NCBI GenBank assembly: GCA_013396755.1
Contig: VWZF01001846.1
Location: 186,001-250,000, forward strand
DNA: 64,000 nt
Reading direction: 5' to 3'
Source of the DNA: Sclerurus mexicanus
Taxonomy: Eukaryota > Chordata > Aves > Passeriformes > Furnariidae
Below the pieces are notes generated by a model, which was given only the letters and a program-made list of their open reading frames with translations, was not told the origin of the DNA and made no database searches. A program made the translations under genes and the position numbers. Of this stretch, positions 1-12,372 are shown piece after piece; position 1 is the stretch's first letter, and every line of letters begins with the position of its first letter.

Positions 1-1169
1 AGTTAATCAATTTTCTTTATCAGTGATCTTATTATTTATGATCTGATGTGAGGGAGGCAATACTGAATTTTATATTTAGGAATTTTTATTTTTTTTTTCC
101 CGAAAAGAAGGTGCAAAACTTTGAACTTGCTTTGGTTTCTCTTTGCTGTTCAAGAGTTGATATCCACAAATATCATTAAATACATTTATCTACCATTATG
201 TAATATATTTGCAAATATGTATATACTCTCAAAAGTTACATGTTCAGACATGAAAAAACACAGAGCTTTATATAACAGGGATAAAAGTTAGGATGCAGAT
301 GCAAAGCACTGTATGGGTTAAATAAATGAACAGCTCCTTTTCTGAGGAGGGAGGAAAGCTGTCCTTAACGTTAGACAGAATATAAAGTTTCAATACTTAC
401 ACTTTCCAAATAAAAGGGAAGATGTATTAGAATAGTAAATAATTAGATTAGTGACAGTCTGAAAAGTGGATAAAATCACTTTAGTCTATATGGTACTGAC
501 CAAGCACTATCTAACTCACTGTCATCACTGCCATCAAGGAGGAGCTTGCTATGCATATGTATTTATAAAACATACCTTTGCTTTCTGATACAACAGCAAC
601 ATCTTACAAGAACAGTAGGAAAGATTTTTAAGGCATTTAGATAGTTATTGCCAGCCTTCCATTAAATGTTATGACTACAAATCTTTTATAAAACTGTTAT
701 GCAGTACACTAATAATCCTGTAAAATACAAAATATGTATTTTTAGTGAAGATTTTTTAAGAATCACCAAATAATGCTTGCCTTACTAATCCAAGGAAGGT
801 GGCAACTTGTATAAATCCTGAAAATGTGAGAGGATTTGAAAAGGAAGAAAATGAGCCCTAGTTCACCTCTGGGCTCATTTGTCAGCTAATTTGTACGTCT
901 CTGGGATCATGCTGAAATTTGTTAATGCACTTTTAGCTTAAAGAGCATCTACTCATCAGAAGAATATATTAGGCAGCTTGAAATTGATCTTTTCTGTTCT
1001 TTGCTTCTAAGTGTCAACTGAAAAGTTGGTTCATAACAGAAGCAGGATAAACACAAAAATCAAGAGAGTACTGCTAAAGCCAAAGCCATGAATGGTCAGA
1101 ACCTATTCTATATAATGTTGTTTAAACTGCTTTGGATTTTCGTGAAGATAGTTGACAAACTTGACTCTT
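1..1169. other. AT-rich unique DNA, nothing recognised
   Basis: The stretch is AT-rich with stop codons in all frames. I see no repeat family, splice-flanked exon or RNA gene. It may be intergenic or intronic. Confidence 0.6.
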
Positions 1170-1203
1170 TAATAACATTCCACTCCTAATAACATTCCAC
1201 TCT
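1170..1203. repeat. Two-copy 17-bp tandem repeat
   Basis: The unit AATAACATTCCACTCCT is followed directly by a near-identical second copy with one difference near its end. It is a simple local duplication. Confidence 0.8.
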
Positions 1204-1302
1204 TAACAGCACGTGGTGAAGATCTTAGCTGAAAGATGTTGCTGCCAGTCTTTAACAAGGATTAAACACTTATTAGCAGTTTCACTGACAAAAGAACTAC
1301 AC

Positions 1303-1397
1303 AGAAAAAAAAAACACAAAAAACCAAAACTAACCAAGCAAACAAAACCCAACAAAACAAAACAAAACAAAACAAAAAACCAACCAAACAAAAAAAC
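1303..1397. repeat. C/A-only low-complexity tract with CAAAA units
   Basis: About 95 bases are almost purely A and C, including several consecutive CAAAA units. It is the complement-strand version of the G/T tracts at 10.6, 12.6, 13.8 and 54.7 kb. The 62-codon frame across it is lysine- and asparagine-rich and is not a gene. Confidence 0.85.
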
Positions 1398-1792
1398 CTG
1401 ATAGAATTTTTTTTGCATAAAAATGGACTTTTTTCTTGACATTACTACACTCTCACAGGATACTTTCCCTCCACTCACTTAAAATCAAGGTCGAGCAGCA
1501 GAAAGAATATTTCACCATGAAGGAAGAACAGTAAAGGCAGACTCCTCCTGCTGTGCCTGTACTTTAAGTTACCTTGTTGTTGTTGTTGTCATATACAGAC
1601 AGGATAAAATACTATCAGTGCAGCTCAAAAGAAAGTAAAGTCAAGCTGTTCACACACAAAACAACACAAAAAATCCACCATGTTAATGTAATTGAAATAT
1701 GTCCGTTATTCTTCATTCTGAAGTCACACTGAAGGCTCTAATTATACAAAATAAAACTTATAATAAAAATAGTACAATAAAATTGGTTTAAA

Positions 1793-2245
1793 AGGCAGAG
1801 TCAAGGCATTTTCTGCTTCTCACACCACTCCACCGGTGAGTAAACCGGAGGTGTGCAAAAAGTTGTGAAGGGACACAGCTGGGATGGCTGACCCCAACTG
1901 ATCAAAGGAATATTCCATACCACACATCATGCTCAGCAATAACAGTTGGTGGGAGAAGGAGAAAAGGGGGCACATTTGGAGTGATGGCATTTGTCTTTCC
2001 AAGTCACCATTACATGTGATGTAGCCCGATGTTCCTGGCGATGGCTGAACACCTGCCAGCCCATGGGAAGTGGTGACTCAATTCCTTGTTTTGCTTTGCT
2101 TGTGTCTGTGGTTTTCACTGTACCTAACTAACTGTCTTTAACCCATGAGTTTTCTCATTTTTGCTCTTCTAATTCACTCTCAATAGAGGAAAATAAGCAA
2201 GCAGCTGCATGGTGCTTAGTTACCAGCTGAGGTTAAAACATGCCA
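1793..2245 (+). mobile_element. ERVL-type solo LTR, 5'-truncated
   Basis: The sequence follows the common avian ERVL-like LTR in order: GGGACACAGCTGGGATGGCTGACC, then ATTCCATACCACACATCATGCTCAGCAATAAC, then ATGGCTGAACACCTGCC, CCTTGTTTTGCTTTGCTTG, TAACTGTCTTTAACCCATGAG, and a 3' end near GGTTAAAACATGCCA. The usual first part beginning TGTG...GGTCTGGC is missing, so the copy is truncated at about 1793. No internal retroviral region is attached. The TATA-like AATAAAAG of related LTRs reads AATAAC here. The two roughly 60-codon minus-strand frames in it are incidental. The family assignment is from recognition, not from a search. Confidence 0.85.
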
Positions 2246-2975
2246 ACAACTCTATTAAAATATATACAAAATTACATTACCTATACATATCACATAGTAT
2301 ATGATTAAATAATATAAAAAATTAATACAGAATTCAGTCTTGTAATGTCTTGTTAATGATCTATTCATTCATTTCGGATGGACTGACAATTTATGAGTGG
2401 CTTTGCTTATAAAGCAGTACACTAAATATAAATAGCTTTTAAGTGTTTTGTATTATAGCAAAATTAAAATTTGTGTTCTTGTATTTGTGAAACAGCTTTA
2501 TTAGAAAAAGTAATCAAATACTTTTGCCTTTCTAGGACCATTAGTTAAATAATCAAGTGTGCAAACATAAGTTCTGCATTGAAGGTTTCTTGCCTGTTTG
2601 TTAACACTAACTTACTAAAACTAAACATTTACCTCAAACAAGGAAGTAAAGGGTTATATTTGTTCTGTATATTTCTGTTCTTGTATCTCTGAATAAACCA
2701 TTCAGATACTTCTGCATTTAATGTAATGTAATAAAGTGAGGATAGACAGAGGCTGTAGATTGAAATGTACATTAGTGTCATAGTATGCAAATTTCACACA
2801 AAAGTAATGGTGTATTTCTTAAGTATTGCTGTCACGGGTTAAAAAAACCCCAACTTCAGAATTGGGGAATTTTACCTGTCTTAATCTGTTGACATCCAAC
2901 ACAAACAGCTGATCACTTTTTAATATATTGAGGGAAAAGAAAAGAACACACACCAAAAAATGAAAGAGCACATTT
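2246..2975. other. AT-rich unique DNA, nothing recognised
   Basis: This stretch is low in GC with scattered short A/T runs. I recognise no repeat family or coding exon. Confidence 0.6.
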
Positions 2976-3006
2976 CGCACGCGCGCACAGACACACACAC
3001 ACACAC
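2976..3006. repeat. Alternating purine-pyrimidine CG/CA microsatellite
   Basis: The tract reads CGCACGCGCGCACA, then one out-of-phase G, then eight AC units. It is an almost unbroken alternating purine-pyrimidine run with a small CpG cluster inside AT-rich DNA. Confidence 0.9.
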
Positions 3007-3059
3007 TTTTGCATATACATGAATATTTGCTTCTCTTCCCTGTTTCAATTTTACATATT

Positions 3060-3650
3060 TTTACCATGTTTTATGCTCAGTCTGTCCAGTTCCTCCAGCC
3101 AGGTGTTACATGGCACAGGAGGTTGAAGTGGTATGTATCTCTGCCTTTAATGATTTCTGCTGCTCCATTTCACTGTGTTCCTGACTGGCCTGGCTCACCC
3201 ACGGTCACAGTCTCTTGGAGTTGTCCCTTACCCATCATGAGTAACCCAATGCCTGTGAACCCTCAGAGTTGCCCTGCACTGGCACATCTCTCTCCCACAG
3301 ACTTCAGTCCCTTCAGAAATTTCAATGGAGTGCCTTCCTAGAGCATGACTCTCCAGTATCTAATAGCTGTTGGTGTCTTTGTTAGATATGTTTGAGCAGG
3401 GGTCCTTGTTGCTTCTCTTATTGGATCAAGTTTGGTGTAGTACAGTTAAATTCTGATGCGCACTGAATATTTTTCACTGTTGTCTTCCTTTGTCTCAAGG
3501 CAGCCTGGACCCTTTTTCAACAGGCACACTGCAGCTTATGGTCTTTCTCACAGATATCACCACTGCAACCTACTCCTGCTTACATGTATACCTGCTACAG
3601 ACTTCACTCTTTGACCCAGTGAAATTTAGGACTCAATGATGAACATTAAA
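3060..3650. other. GC-richer unclassified segment, possibly an old LTR/ERV remnant
   Basis: About 600 bases are richer in C and in CCT/CAG words than the flanks. A 110-codon plus-strand frame at 3009-3341 starts in AT-rich DNA and ends here. It is proline- and serine-rich with no motif I recognise. Words such as CTGCAGCTTATGGTCTTTCTCACAGATATCACC resemble avian LTR sequence I have seen, but I cannot set ends, a target duplication or a TATA box. The retroelement origin is inference only. Confidence 0.3.
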
Positions 3651-6600
3651 GAAGTAACTGAAATCTATGCATTTCAACTGTGAAAAGACAATGGCTGAGG
3701 ACCATTTGAAATTGTTATTCATGACACTAATTCCATTTTCTTTTGAAAAAACATTTTCAACTCTGTATTTACACTTATGCCATTATTTCAATTATTTTTG
3801 TCTCATTTGTAAAAATGATTTTATGTTGAAGTGTTGACCAAAGAGAAGAACTTTATTTTTCCTTCTCCCTATATGTCTGTCTCAGTGTTTTGTACTAAAA
3901 AACCGAAATGTAAAACCGAATGAATAACAAACAAAAAATTAGATACAATATATTAATTTAATTTAATTAGTAATTTAATTTAATTTAGTCTTTTTTTTAT
4001 TTTAAGTTTGCTTCCACGTGTTTGGAAAATTTCTGTTTATGGGATATTGGTTTATAGCTGGACAATCTCTAACAGTTTTTAATCAAGCTTAATAAGTTAT
4101 ATTCTTGACACTGAATTCTGAATTGCACTTTGTGCTATTTCTGGATTCATTCCCGAGGTTAAGTTTTGCAGTGGTTTTATTTGTTTTGTTTGCTTTCACT
4201 TCAACATTTTAGCTAATTACTTTCCTTTGAAGTTAATTTAACCTTGATCAGAACTCAATCATTTCACAAGTTTTGTTTGCTTGATTAACTGCTCTTATTT
4301 CTGTGGAAAAGTACAGATTTGTGAGTAAAATAACAAACAAGAGAAAATAGCTTTTATTTAAGGTAATATAAAATAAAAACTAAAGATGAAGCAAAAGTAA
4401 AACAAACAAAACCAAAACTTCACAGGAATTTCAGACCTATTGTGTAGATTTTTGCTAATACTCTCACAAGCAATCACTTATTTTAGCTAATGAAAAAAAG
4501 ATATATAGACAGATCAGAAAGTCTGCAAAATGCTCTCTCTTACACATGTAGGAATCTCAAGATTATTTTATATATTTGCCTGCTGTTATGTAAGCAAATT
4601 ATAAAATCAGTTTGGGATTCAATGGTCTAGACTGAATATTGCCAGTCACCCAGAAAGTTACCATAGCAGTTTTGCAGCCATGTCCATTACTATATGTAAG
4701 AAAGCACTAAAGAGTTTCAAATTTCTGATGTTTCTTTTCTTAGAAATGTGTGCATTATACATTAAATATCTTTCAAAGTTAATCTTGTTGACTTCTGAAC
4801 ACTTAACTCAACTTTGCAGAAAACTGAAGTCAGGTAGCCACCTTCATAAACTGAATCCCCAGTACTGAGCAAAGCATTGACACATCCTGTATCTTAAAGG
4901 CATCTAGGTTGGGGTCAAATAGTCAGTGTATTCAATCTACCTGAAATACAGTATTTTGAAAGATTTTGAGTCCTCTTCTGGCCACTAAAACTAAAAAACT
5001 TAGTGCAACTTGAATTCACAGTGCAGTTTTCTCATTTTCATTCAGTAACTTTTAGTACTAAAATACAGCAGAGGCAACATACTTACATAATATTTACAAT
5101 AGTTCCCCAAAAATGGATTATAAGACTGGGTTTTAAGTACACCTGACTGAGATTTGTATATTTATCCCTTGCAGACCAGGAAAATACCCCAGCTATAAGA
5201 TTGTGAGTATCCTGGATAGGTTTGTATTTTCCCACAGCAGCTTGCCCAGAGTATATTTAGGTCTGCAAAGTGTGCAGGTCAGAAAGGGAGCACTGTCATG
5301 CTTGAAATGCTATTATGAGCCAAAGGGCGTATAATAAAAATATGCAGCTAAAAAAATTATTGTTAACTGATAATTTTAACAGTTCTAAGTTCCAGATGAG
5401 GCATTTGGGTTTGTGGAGTTCGTTTGTTGGGGCTTTTTTTCATAATAACCTAATGGATAATTTTCAATTGTTGCTTTTTCTAATAACTACCCATCTTCTT
5501 TGGAGCTGTGCTTCCTTTCTAAAGTCTCCCTGGGTTTTAAGAGACTTTTTCAGGCTTCCTCCACAGATATGGAGAGAGTCTCCAGCAACTCATCTGCTGC
5601 TAAGTATGCAACATGTGATGTTAGACAGTCTCTTCCTCCTCTATCCTGAGACCTTGCACTGGTGACAGGACTGGTCACCACTGGTAGCCTCATGCTGGAG
5701 CAGCAACAGTAAGCAGGGGCAGGGATAAAATGCAAATGGGAAAGCTGAGCCAATGGATTAGAATTTTTGTAAGCACCAAGGGATCTGCTCCTCAATTTTT
5801 TCTTCCAAGACTTTTTTCAATTTCATGTTATACTGGATAAAAACAGAAATGGAAAATGAGAAACAAGGCAAACTTGAATTACAGTCATGGATCACAACTC
5901 TAAGGGAATAAATAGATTTCTAATTAGGTTACAAATGGACTTTTTCTTGCCTAGGAATATGTTATCTATTGACCCAATTCAGAATAAAGAAGTAAAAGAT
6001 ATTTCCAGGCTTTTAGGTACCTTTTTTTCTGGGAAAGGTAGTTTCAATTTTTCATAGGCAAAAATGAACATGAAACTCAATTTTTCAAAAGAAGCTTTTA
6101 AATTTTTAGCCCATCCTTTGTGCTTCCAGCTTATGTGACCGCTACTAAATAACCTAGACAAGTTTAGTGTCTGGATCACAAGTAGCCTTAACCAAGATGT
6201 ATATTTTGATATTTGGTTCCTTAAAGACAGTGATGTTCAGAATTCATGTCGCAGAATTCATTGTGTGAGACACAATAGCTTTTTGGACAGGTATCTGAGT
6301 TTCCTGGACCCTTAATCACATTTTAATTGGCTTTGGCAAATTACACTTCTGAATGTAGGATCTAAATCACACTTTGGGTATCTAAACAACTTTTGTTTTA
6401 AGATTTTATTTGACATTATCATTGTTTAATCATTCATATGTATGCATGACTTTTTGTCAGTCTTCTTTAAACACATTACTATGGGGTTTACTGTAACTTT
6501 TCAAACTATTTTTTACAGTTGTTGGTTATCAAGTAATTAATTTTTCCAATGTTTAGATTAGATTTCATGTGATTAATAAATATTTTTAAAGGAAAAGTGA

Positions 6601-8002
6601 AGCTATCGAAATATTCTCTCTAGCAAAGCAAAATCACTGCAAGTTAAAAGGCTTCTTAATTTCATGGTTGATCTTGAAATTACATGAAATCACAAATTAT
6701 AAATCAACAGTTAACTAATCTTTATAGTCTTTATTCTCTTCATGATTTGGGAAGTGTTCAAGTACCTCATTCAATATATTCATGAAAATATAATACAGAT
6801 AATTTATAGCTTGATGGGTCACACTTGGAAGTCCTTTGCACTGATTTTCACAGAGCATATATATCTTCTCCAAAAATTTAACTTGAGAAATCTTTTCCTC
6901 CCTGTTCTAAATACTTATGTTGTTTTCAGAAAGCATCAATTCTAACACTGATTTTATTGTCTCATGCTACCTCAAATTGAAAAATGAGCCCAACCTTGTA
7001 TTTTTTTCCTTTAGGTCAAAGATATAACTTGTGTATGTATTTAGATACGTCCCTCCTAGTCCTAGTTTATCCTGAGTTTGCACGTAGATATTTAGAAAAC
7101 TGACTACTCTAGATCTGAGCCACAAAGGCCAATGATTATTACTCCACAATTTTGATGGCAAGGTTTCCTATATTTCATACATGTAATGCCAGCAGTACTT
7201 GGACAACCTCAGTGTGATCTGGAGTAGAGTCAAGAGTTGACTCTGCTGTCAGCTCAGGGGAGGCAGAGCAAGAAAAGAGGTCCTATGATTCAAAACGTCC
7301 AGTCAGAATCAAATATTAGCTTCAAACTGTGATCAGTTTCTGCCCACAAGCAAAGCTGGGGGCTAACTGTTGGATCCTTCAGCACCTTGTTTGCCTGCAA
7401 AGAGATCCAATAACTGAGTCCACTTCTTGTATCTGCCATGCCTGTTCATAGGCACAGTATAACATTGACTTCCATCTATTTCTAAACAGGAAGACAAAGG
7501 TTTCTCTAATGCTATCACTACATATGTTTATTTGAAGCCTGGTCTGTGGTATCAGTGTGGCAGAAATATGTAAAAGATTGACAACTGTTAGGAAGGTGGG
7601 ACTGGATAAAAGTACAGATACTACCTAGTAAAGACAGAATTATGGTAGGTGCAGCAAAGTGAGGCAGTAACTTGAATTGTTTTGAAGAAATTAAATATTA
7701 TGTTACAAGAGAAAACAAAAAGGATACAGAACCTGTTTTCTGTAGCCACTGTTTACTGGCTGACATAGAGGAACATGCTTTTGTCATTGCTTCATGGTTG
7801 GTACTCGTTTCTGGGATCTTGCACCACCAAAACCTAAATAAATTATTCCTGGGAAATTCATTTTACAACTTGTATTGTCAACAAAGCTTGTTATGTTTCT
7901 TTAAAATGAACTTCAGGTTCAAGAAACAAAAATGGTGTAATGCATAGATGCCATGGAATTGTGTATATGTTGTAGACTGGGATTTCTGAAGAAAAGTCAT
8001 GC
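3651..8002. other. Long unique stretch without recognised features
   Basis: This is AT-rich DNA. Minor local items are a TTAATTTAATT-type simple repeat at about 3950-3990, an A/C-rich patch at 4398-4420 and a 14-bp imperfect direct repeat (CAGAATTCATGTCG / CAGAATTCATTGTG) near 6238-6265. The longest frame is 116 codons at 5315-5665 on the plus strand. It has no family resemblance or exon-like flanks, so I do not call it a gene. Confidence 0.55.
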
Positions 8003-8345
8003 AACCATAGAATATTTTGAGTTGAAATGAACCCACAGAGATCACTGAAGTCCAATTCCTTGCCCTTCATAGGACAGCCCCGAGAGTCATACTACATGCT
8101 TGAGAACATTTTGCAAGTGCTTCTTAAACTCTGTCACGTTTGTTGCTGTGACCACTTTCCTGGGGAGCCTGGTCCATTGTCCAGCCACACTCCGCATGAA
8201 AAACATTTACCTAATACCCAATCTAGACCTCCTCTGACACAGCTTTATGCTGTTAAAATATTTTCTTTTACTCAGAAGGAAGGACCCGGAGAGAGGAACA
8301 TCTATCCTCTCTCTTTCAAGGGCATCTAATACGCTTTCAGAAAGT
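8003..8345 (-). mobile_element. CR1 LINE, 3' end fragment
   Basis: Read on the minus strand this is the 3' part of CR1. The plus-strand text shows ACCATAGAATATTTTGAG at the 3' terminus, then GAACCCACAGAGATCA, CAGCCCCGAGAGTCATAC, GCTGTGACCACTTTCCTGGG and GCCTGGTCCATTGTCCAGCC. These match the end of ORF2 and the 3' region of avian CR1, in the same subfamily style as the copy that ends near 23015. Everything 5' of this is missing, the usual result of incomplete reverse transcription. No intact frame remains. Confidence 0.88.
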
Positions 8346-10353
8346 ACTGCTAAGAGAAAGGTGTTTCTATGGGAAATTACTGAAAAGATGAGATGGTAGA
8401 TGTGGTTGTTCACCATAAGAAACTTGGAGGAAAAAGAACAAAACCAAAAAAAGTAAAACAAAGGAACAAATAGTTTGTAATAAGAAGTTCAGTATTTCAG
8501 ATAGTTTTCTAAGTAATCTTGGAAAAACTGTGTTATGTTTCGAAGTATCCTTTAGAACAAATAGCAAGCAAACCTTACACATACATATAGGTTGAGAAAA
8601 TTCATTGTTACTGTAATACAAATCCTAATAGTCTAATTCAAGAATAAGTGTAGAGCAAATTTTTACAGAAAACAAAACATAATAATGCAGTTAAAATTGT
8701 TGTGTACACACTTTGTTCCTACCTCTTTTTCTTATGTTACAATCACACTTTAACTACCCTAGCCCTCAGGCCTTGTAAATTCACTAAAAAGATAATGGCC
8801 TGTTGCTAGCAACAGAAATATTGTATTACAGGCCTGTGTGGTTATAAATCAATCATACCATGATTTAGGTGTAAATATAATAAGCAAACATTGCCATATC
8901 CTTTTCTTGCCCAAGGAAATAATTTCTTCAGAAAAATGTGGAGGGCAGAAGCAGAATGACTTTTATAGACCATCAGTGCCTGGAAGCCAGGCTGAGAGAG
9001 AGACTATATTAAGATTTTAGAGGGGTGGAAACGAAACAGCACTTGCCATTGAAAGGAAGAATGTGACTCGTGTAGGAAAGACTGCTAAACAAAACAAAGT
9101 AAACCAAACCAAAATAAAACAAAACATGTCTGAAAAGAGGACAAGAGATGTTTCAAGCTCTCACTCATGACTATGCAGTATTTTTGTTTCTCAAAATGAA
9201 AACAATGAGAATACACTGAAATACACTACAGATTTTGGAAAGCACAGCTTGTCTGTTTCAGAGGCATGTTTAAATCTGGTTTGCTTTTGTCTCATTTTCA
9301 TTACAGAATTGAAAGGCTTTCATACTACAGTGCCTCCCTTCAGTTGAATGGAATAATTCATTAATTTGTTGAAGCTCTCTTCATTTAAGATTAGAGCATG
9401 CTAATGTTAATGGATAGTGCATTTCTTATAGCTCTACTGCTAAGCACTTAGAAGTCTTGAAAATAAAGTAAGTACACCTTATAGTATCTGTTCAGAAATC
9501 AAGAACAGATTTGCGTCAGATGGCTTTAGATTAAATTTACTTTTATGCAGACAATTAGCACTCCTATGGCCCTTTCTCAGGTTGCCATTATTCAGGTGAG
9601 AGGAGAAACTGTAAATTTATGCACTGTACATTTTTAGTAACACAACAATAATTCTAACTGAAAGACTCACTTAAGAGGAACAAAGTTAATTTTGGTTTAC
9701 TCCTCATAAGTTAAAAAAAAAAAAGCTCCAAATTTCCCTGAGAATTTCCTAATTCTTCAAGATATAGATTTGTACAGATAAATGTCAGAGAATCTTTTCT
9801 AGACCTTTTTTTTCTGGTCAGTGGCACGGCTTCAAAAATGTGAAGTCACAGGAAAAGGTGAAAGATGTATATGTGCACTCATGAGGTCATATTTTGTAGG
9901 GCCACTCCTCTGAGAATAAGGAGTTCTGGCATCTTCTTAGTTGTATTCTTGTGCAATACCTAAGCTTCTGCTTCATGACATCTGGTACAAACTGCATAAC
10001 ATTGTACAGTATATGAGAAGTCGGATATACAATAAAGACACTGTTCTGTGTGAGAGGCAGAAACTGTTGCTGTAGTCAAGAGCCACAGTTTTCTCTGGAG
10101 GAAGAATCAAGAGTCAAAGGAGAAGCAGAGGAGTGGATGATAATGAACTGGGGGGTAAAATTTGGCAGTATAGTGAGTTCCATAAAAAGTAGTGGAACAA
10201 AATAAATAAAATATGCCAAGAGAAACCATTCTTCTAACAGATTCAAACTGTAGTAAATCAGAATTCTTACTGTGAAGTACTGAGGAGATGTGTCACAAAA
10301 AGTTTTATAAAAGTGCAAGACACCATGCGTTCCCCAAGTTTAGAGGTAAACAT
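8346..10353. other. AT-rich unique DNA with a palindrome and a C/A tract
   Basis: No mobile element or exon is recognised. The stretch holds a perfect 16-bp palindrome at 8800-8815, listed separately. It also has A/C-rich tracts at 8438-8464 and 9089-9126, similar in composition to the tract at 1303-1397. Confidence 0.6.
8800..8815. promoter_or_regulatory. 16-bp perfect palindrome resembling an RFX X-box
   Basis: CTGTTGCTAGCAACAG equals its own reverse complement. RFX-family X-boxes are built from GTTRCC and GGYAAC half-sites, and here GTTGCT abuts AGCAAC with no spacer. Binding is inference, and a match of this length can occur by chance. Confidence 0.3.
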
Positions 10354-10824
10354 TGTACTAGGTCTGGCTAGAATTAAACTAATTTTCTTAATAGCAGCTC
10401 ATATCGTGCTGTGTTTTTCATTTGTAGTTAAAACAGTCTTGATAAAACACAGTGGTTTATCTGTTGCAGAGCAGTGCTTGCACAGCATTAAGACCACCTG
10501 TTTCTCACTCTGCTGTCCCCCACTGAGAAAGCCAGAGGTGGTCATTGTTCTGCTGGTAGGAGGTGGTAGGTGCTTGCTTTTTCATCTGTCTTTTGGGTGG
10601 GGGTTTTTTTTGGTTTTGTTTTTGTTTTGTTTTGTGGTTTTTTTGTTGTTGTTGTTGGGTTTTTTTTGTTTGTTTGTTTCTTTTTTCTTTTAAACTGTCT
10701 TCATCTCAACCCATGACTTTTTCTTGCCTTTTCTCTTACAATTTACCCCTCCTTTCGTCTGGGAGCAAGGAGTGGGTGAGCAGCTGGTGGACGCTTAGCT
10801 GTTAACTGGGATCAGCTCACCACA
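10354..10824 (+). mobile_element. ERVL-type solo LTR with its centre replaced by a G/T tract
   Basis: The start reads TGTACTAGGTCTGGCTAGAATTAAACTAATTTTCTTAATAGCAGCTCAT, and the end reads AACTGTCTTCATCTCAACCCATGAC ... GTTAACTGGGATCAGCTCACCACA. Both match the ends of the avian ERVL-type LTR also seen whole at 48237-48781. Between about 10586 and 10690 the expected U3/R centre, including the TATA region, is absent and a run of T and G fills the space. No convincing target duplication flanks the copy (AACAT against AAAGT). Hydrophobic frames of 80-126 codons come from the T-rich tract and are artefacts. Confidence 0.8.
10586..10690. repeat. G/T-only low-complexity tract
   Basis: The tract is GGGTGGGGG followed by TTTTGTTTTG and GTTG units and long T runs. 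It sits inside the ERVL LTR above, where the LTR centre is expected. Confidence 0.85.
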
Positions 10825-10907
10825 AAAGTGAAAGTGAGCTGGGATAAAAAAGTGACATTCAAGAGAGATTCTGTTAGAAAATATGCTAGTCTTGTGTGCT
10901 TCTACCA

Positions 10908-11663
10908 TGTGCTGGTTTAAAGCTGAACCAGCAGGAGAAATGAACCCAACTCAAAAGACGTTATAAGCCAGAGTTCCAATTTAATAAAAAGGTTACAATA
11001 AATACAATGATACAGAAAAAATTTGATTTTAACCCACAAAAAAACCCCAGATGTATAACCCAGCACCCTGTGACACAAGCAGAATGGTGTTCATTAGCCC
11101 CTGGGCTGAGTGCCACGTGGTCTCCCTGATTGTAAAGTAAACGGAAAGGAAAACCTGTTGGTGAAGATGATGGTTGCAGTCTGGTCAAGAGTGGCAGTTG
11201 CAGTCCTGTTGACATTCTGGTCCTCGTCTTGATATGATGAGCAGTACCAGAAGTCCCAAAACCTGAAGATTATATATGCTCAGGTGCAGGTGGGAACGCC
11301 CAGTAGCTTCCCCAGTGTGGGCAGTTTCACAATGGGTGATTTAACTCTGTGAGTCATGAGATACTTCTGGAATCTTTGATGGCCCATTAGCAGACATGAC
11401 CCCTCAGGCTAGGTGTGAAGGTGCTGATACCACCCCAGAGGGGAGCTATCACAGCTGAGTCATTGGTCTGAAGACAGGAACACTCCCCTCTCTCACAGTG
11501 TTCTTTAACATGCAGCTTGTAGCCTGAGGTGCCAGGTATGCCCTGGGCAGCTCTTGAAAACATTATTAGCAGTTCATCAGAAATTACACAAAGGGTGTAG
11601 AATACACAGTTTTTGTTACACCCACACAGTGATAAGATGGACCCGGCCACTGTAGCTAGGACA
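10908..11663 (-). mobile_element. Solo LTR, about 756 bp, minus strand
   Basis: On the minus strand the element runs from TGTCCTAGCTACAG (plus 11663) to CCAGCACA (plus 10908), so it has TG...CA ends. A TATA-like ATATATAATC lies at plus 11268-11277. An ATTAAA polyadenylation signal lies at plus 10980-10985, leaving about 70 bp of R/U5. That is the expected promoter, polyA, 3'-end order. The flanks (TACCA against TACTG) share only three bases, so a target duplication is not proven. No retroviral coding region is attached. It lies 83 bp from the end of the ERVL LTR on the opposite strand. Confidence 0.65.
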
Positions 11664-12043
11664 TACTGAGATAAGAAAAAATTTTAATAACATTACTAAT
11701 CGGAAGGAAGTTGTTGGGGCAATGAAAAGTAGATAATACAGAACTGTAAAATGATAAAGTTATGTGAAATAATGACTGATTAAAAGAAAGGAAAAAACAT
11801 CGAGATAGACAGAAACAGAGGTGTGGAACTGAGGCAAAAAAGGTGAATATGAATTCACACAGAATTTTGTTTCATTACAGTCTTTCACTATAAAGTGTTC
11901 TTTCTAATTTCATGCTGATTTAAAATCTATGTAATTTCACTAAAGTAATATAAAATAATTTCAAAGCTTTTACAGATTAGACAATATGACATACTGAGGA
12001 GAAAAACACTTCTATTATGCCTATAGTATAGTGTATATGCAGA
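11664..12043. other. AT-rich unique DNA, nothing recognised
   Basis: No repeat family or exon is recognised. Confidence 0.6.
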
Positions 12044-12190
12044 CTATGTATCATACACATAATATATATACATACTGCATGTGCACATTCTACATATATG
12101 TGTAGGATGCATATATGTATAAAAAAGATAAATAGCATACATATCTCCATGTGTATACATAATATATAAATAATATGCATAGGAAAACAA
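12044..12190. repeat. Cryptic AT/TG/CA simple sequence
   Basis: Short runs of TATATA, CATATATG, TGCATGTGCAC and similar alternating purine-pyrimidine words are interleaved without a fixed unit. The short minus-strand frames across it are rich in Y, I, C, M and H and are composition artefacts. Confidence 0.7.
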
Positions 12191-12372
12191 GCAGATGTAG
12201 ACAATAGTTATCTTCACCTTCATTTTTGGTTGGGATTTTGTTTTTGTTGTTGTTCCAAGTCTGTCTTCATTTTGAATAAATACATGGCTAATATTGTTCA
12301 TCCACAGTTTACATAACAGCTGAGAGACTATACCTGTCTAGAGAAGGAGGATACATTCTCCTTAAAACACAC

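Noticed and set aside
5315..5665. 116-codon plus-strand frame
   Set aside because: No domain, conserved motif or exon boundaries are recognised, and the composition follows the local AT-rich sequence.
10313..10805. Two overlapping frames with strongly hydrophobic tails resembling membrane segments
   Set aside because: The F/V/L/C-rich tails are translations of the G/T tract inside an LTR.
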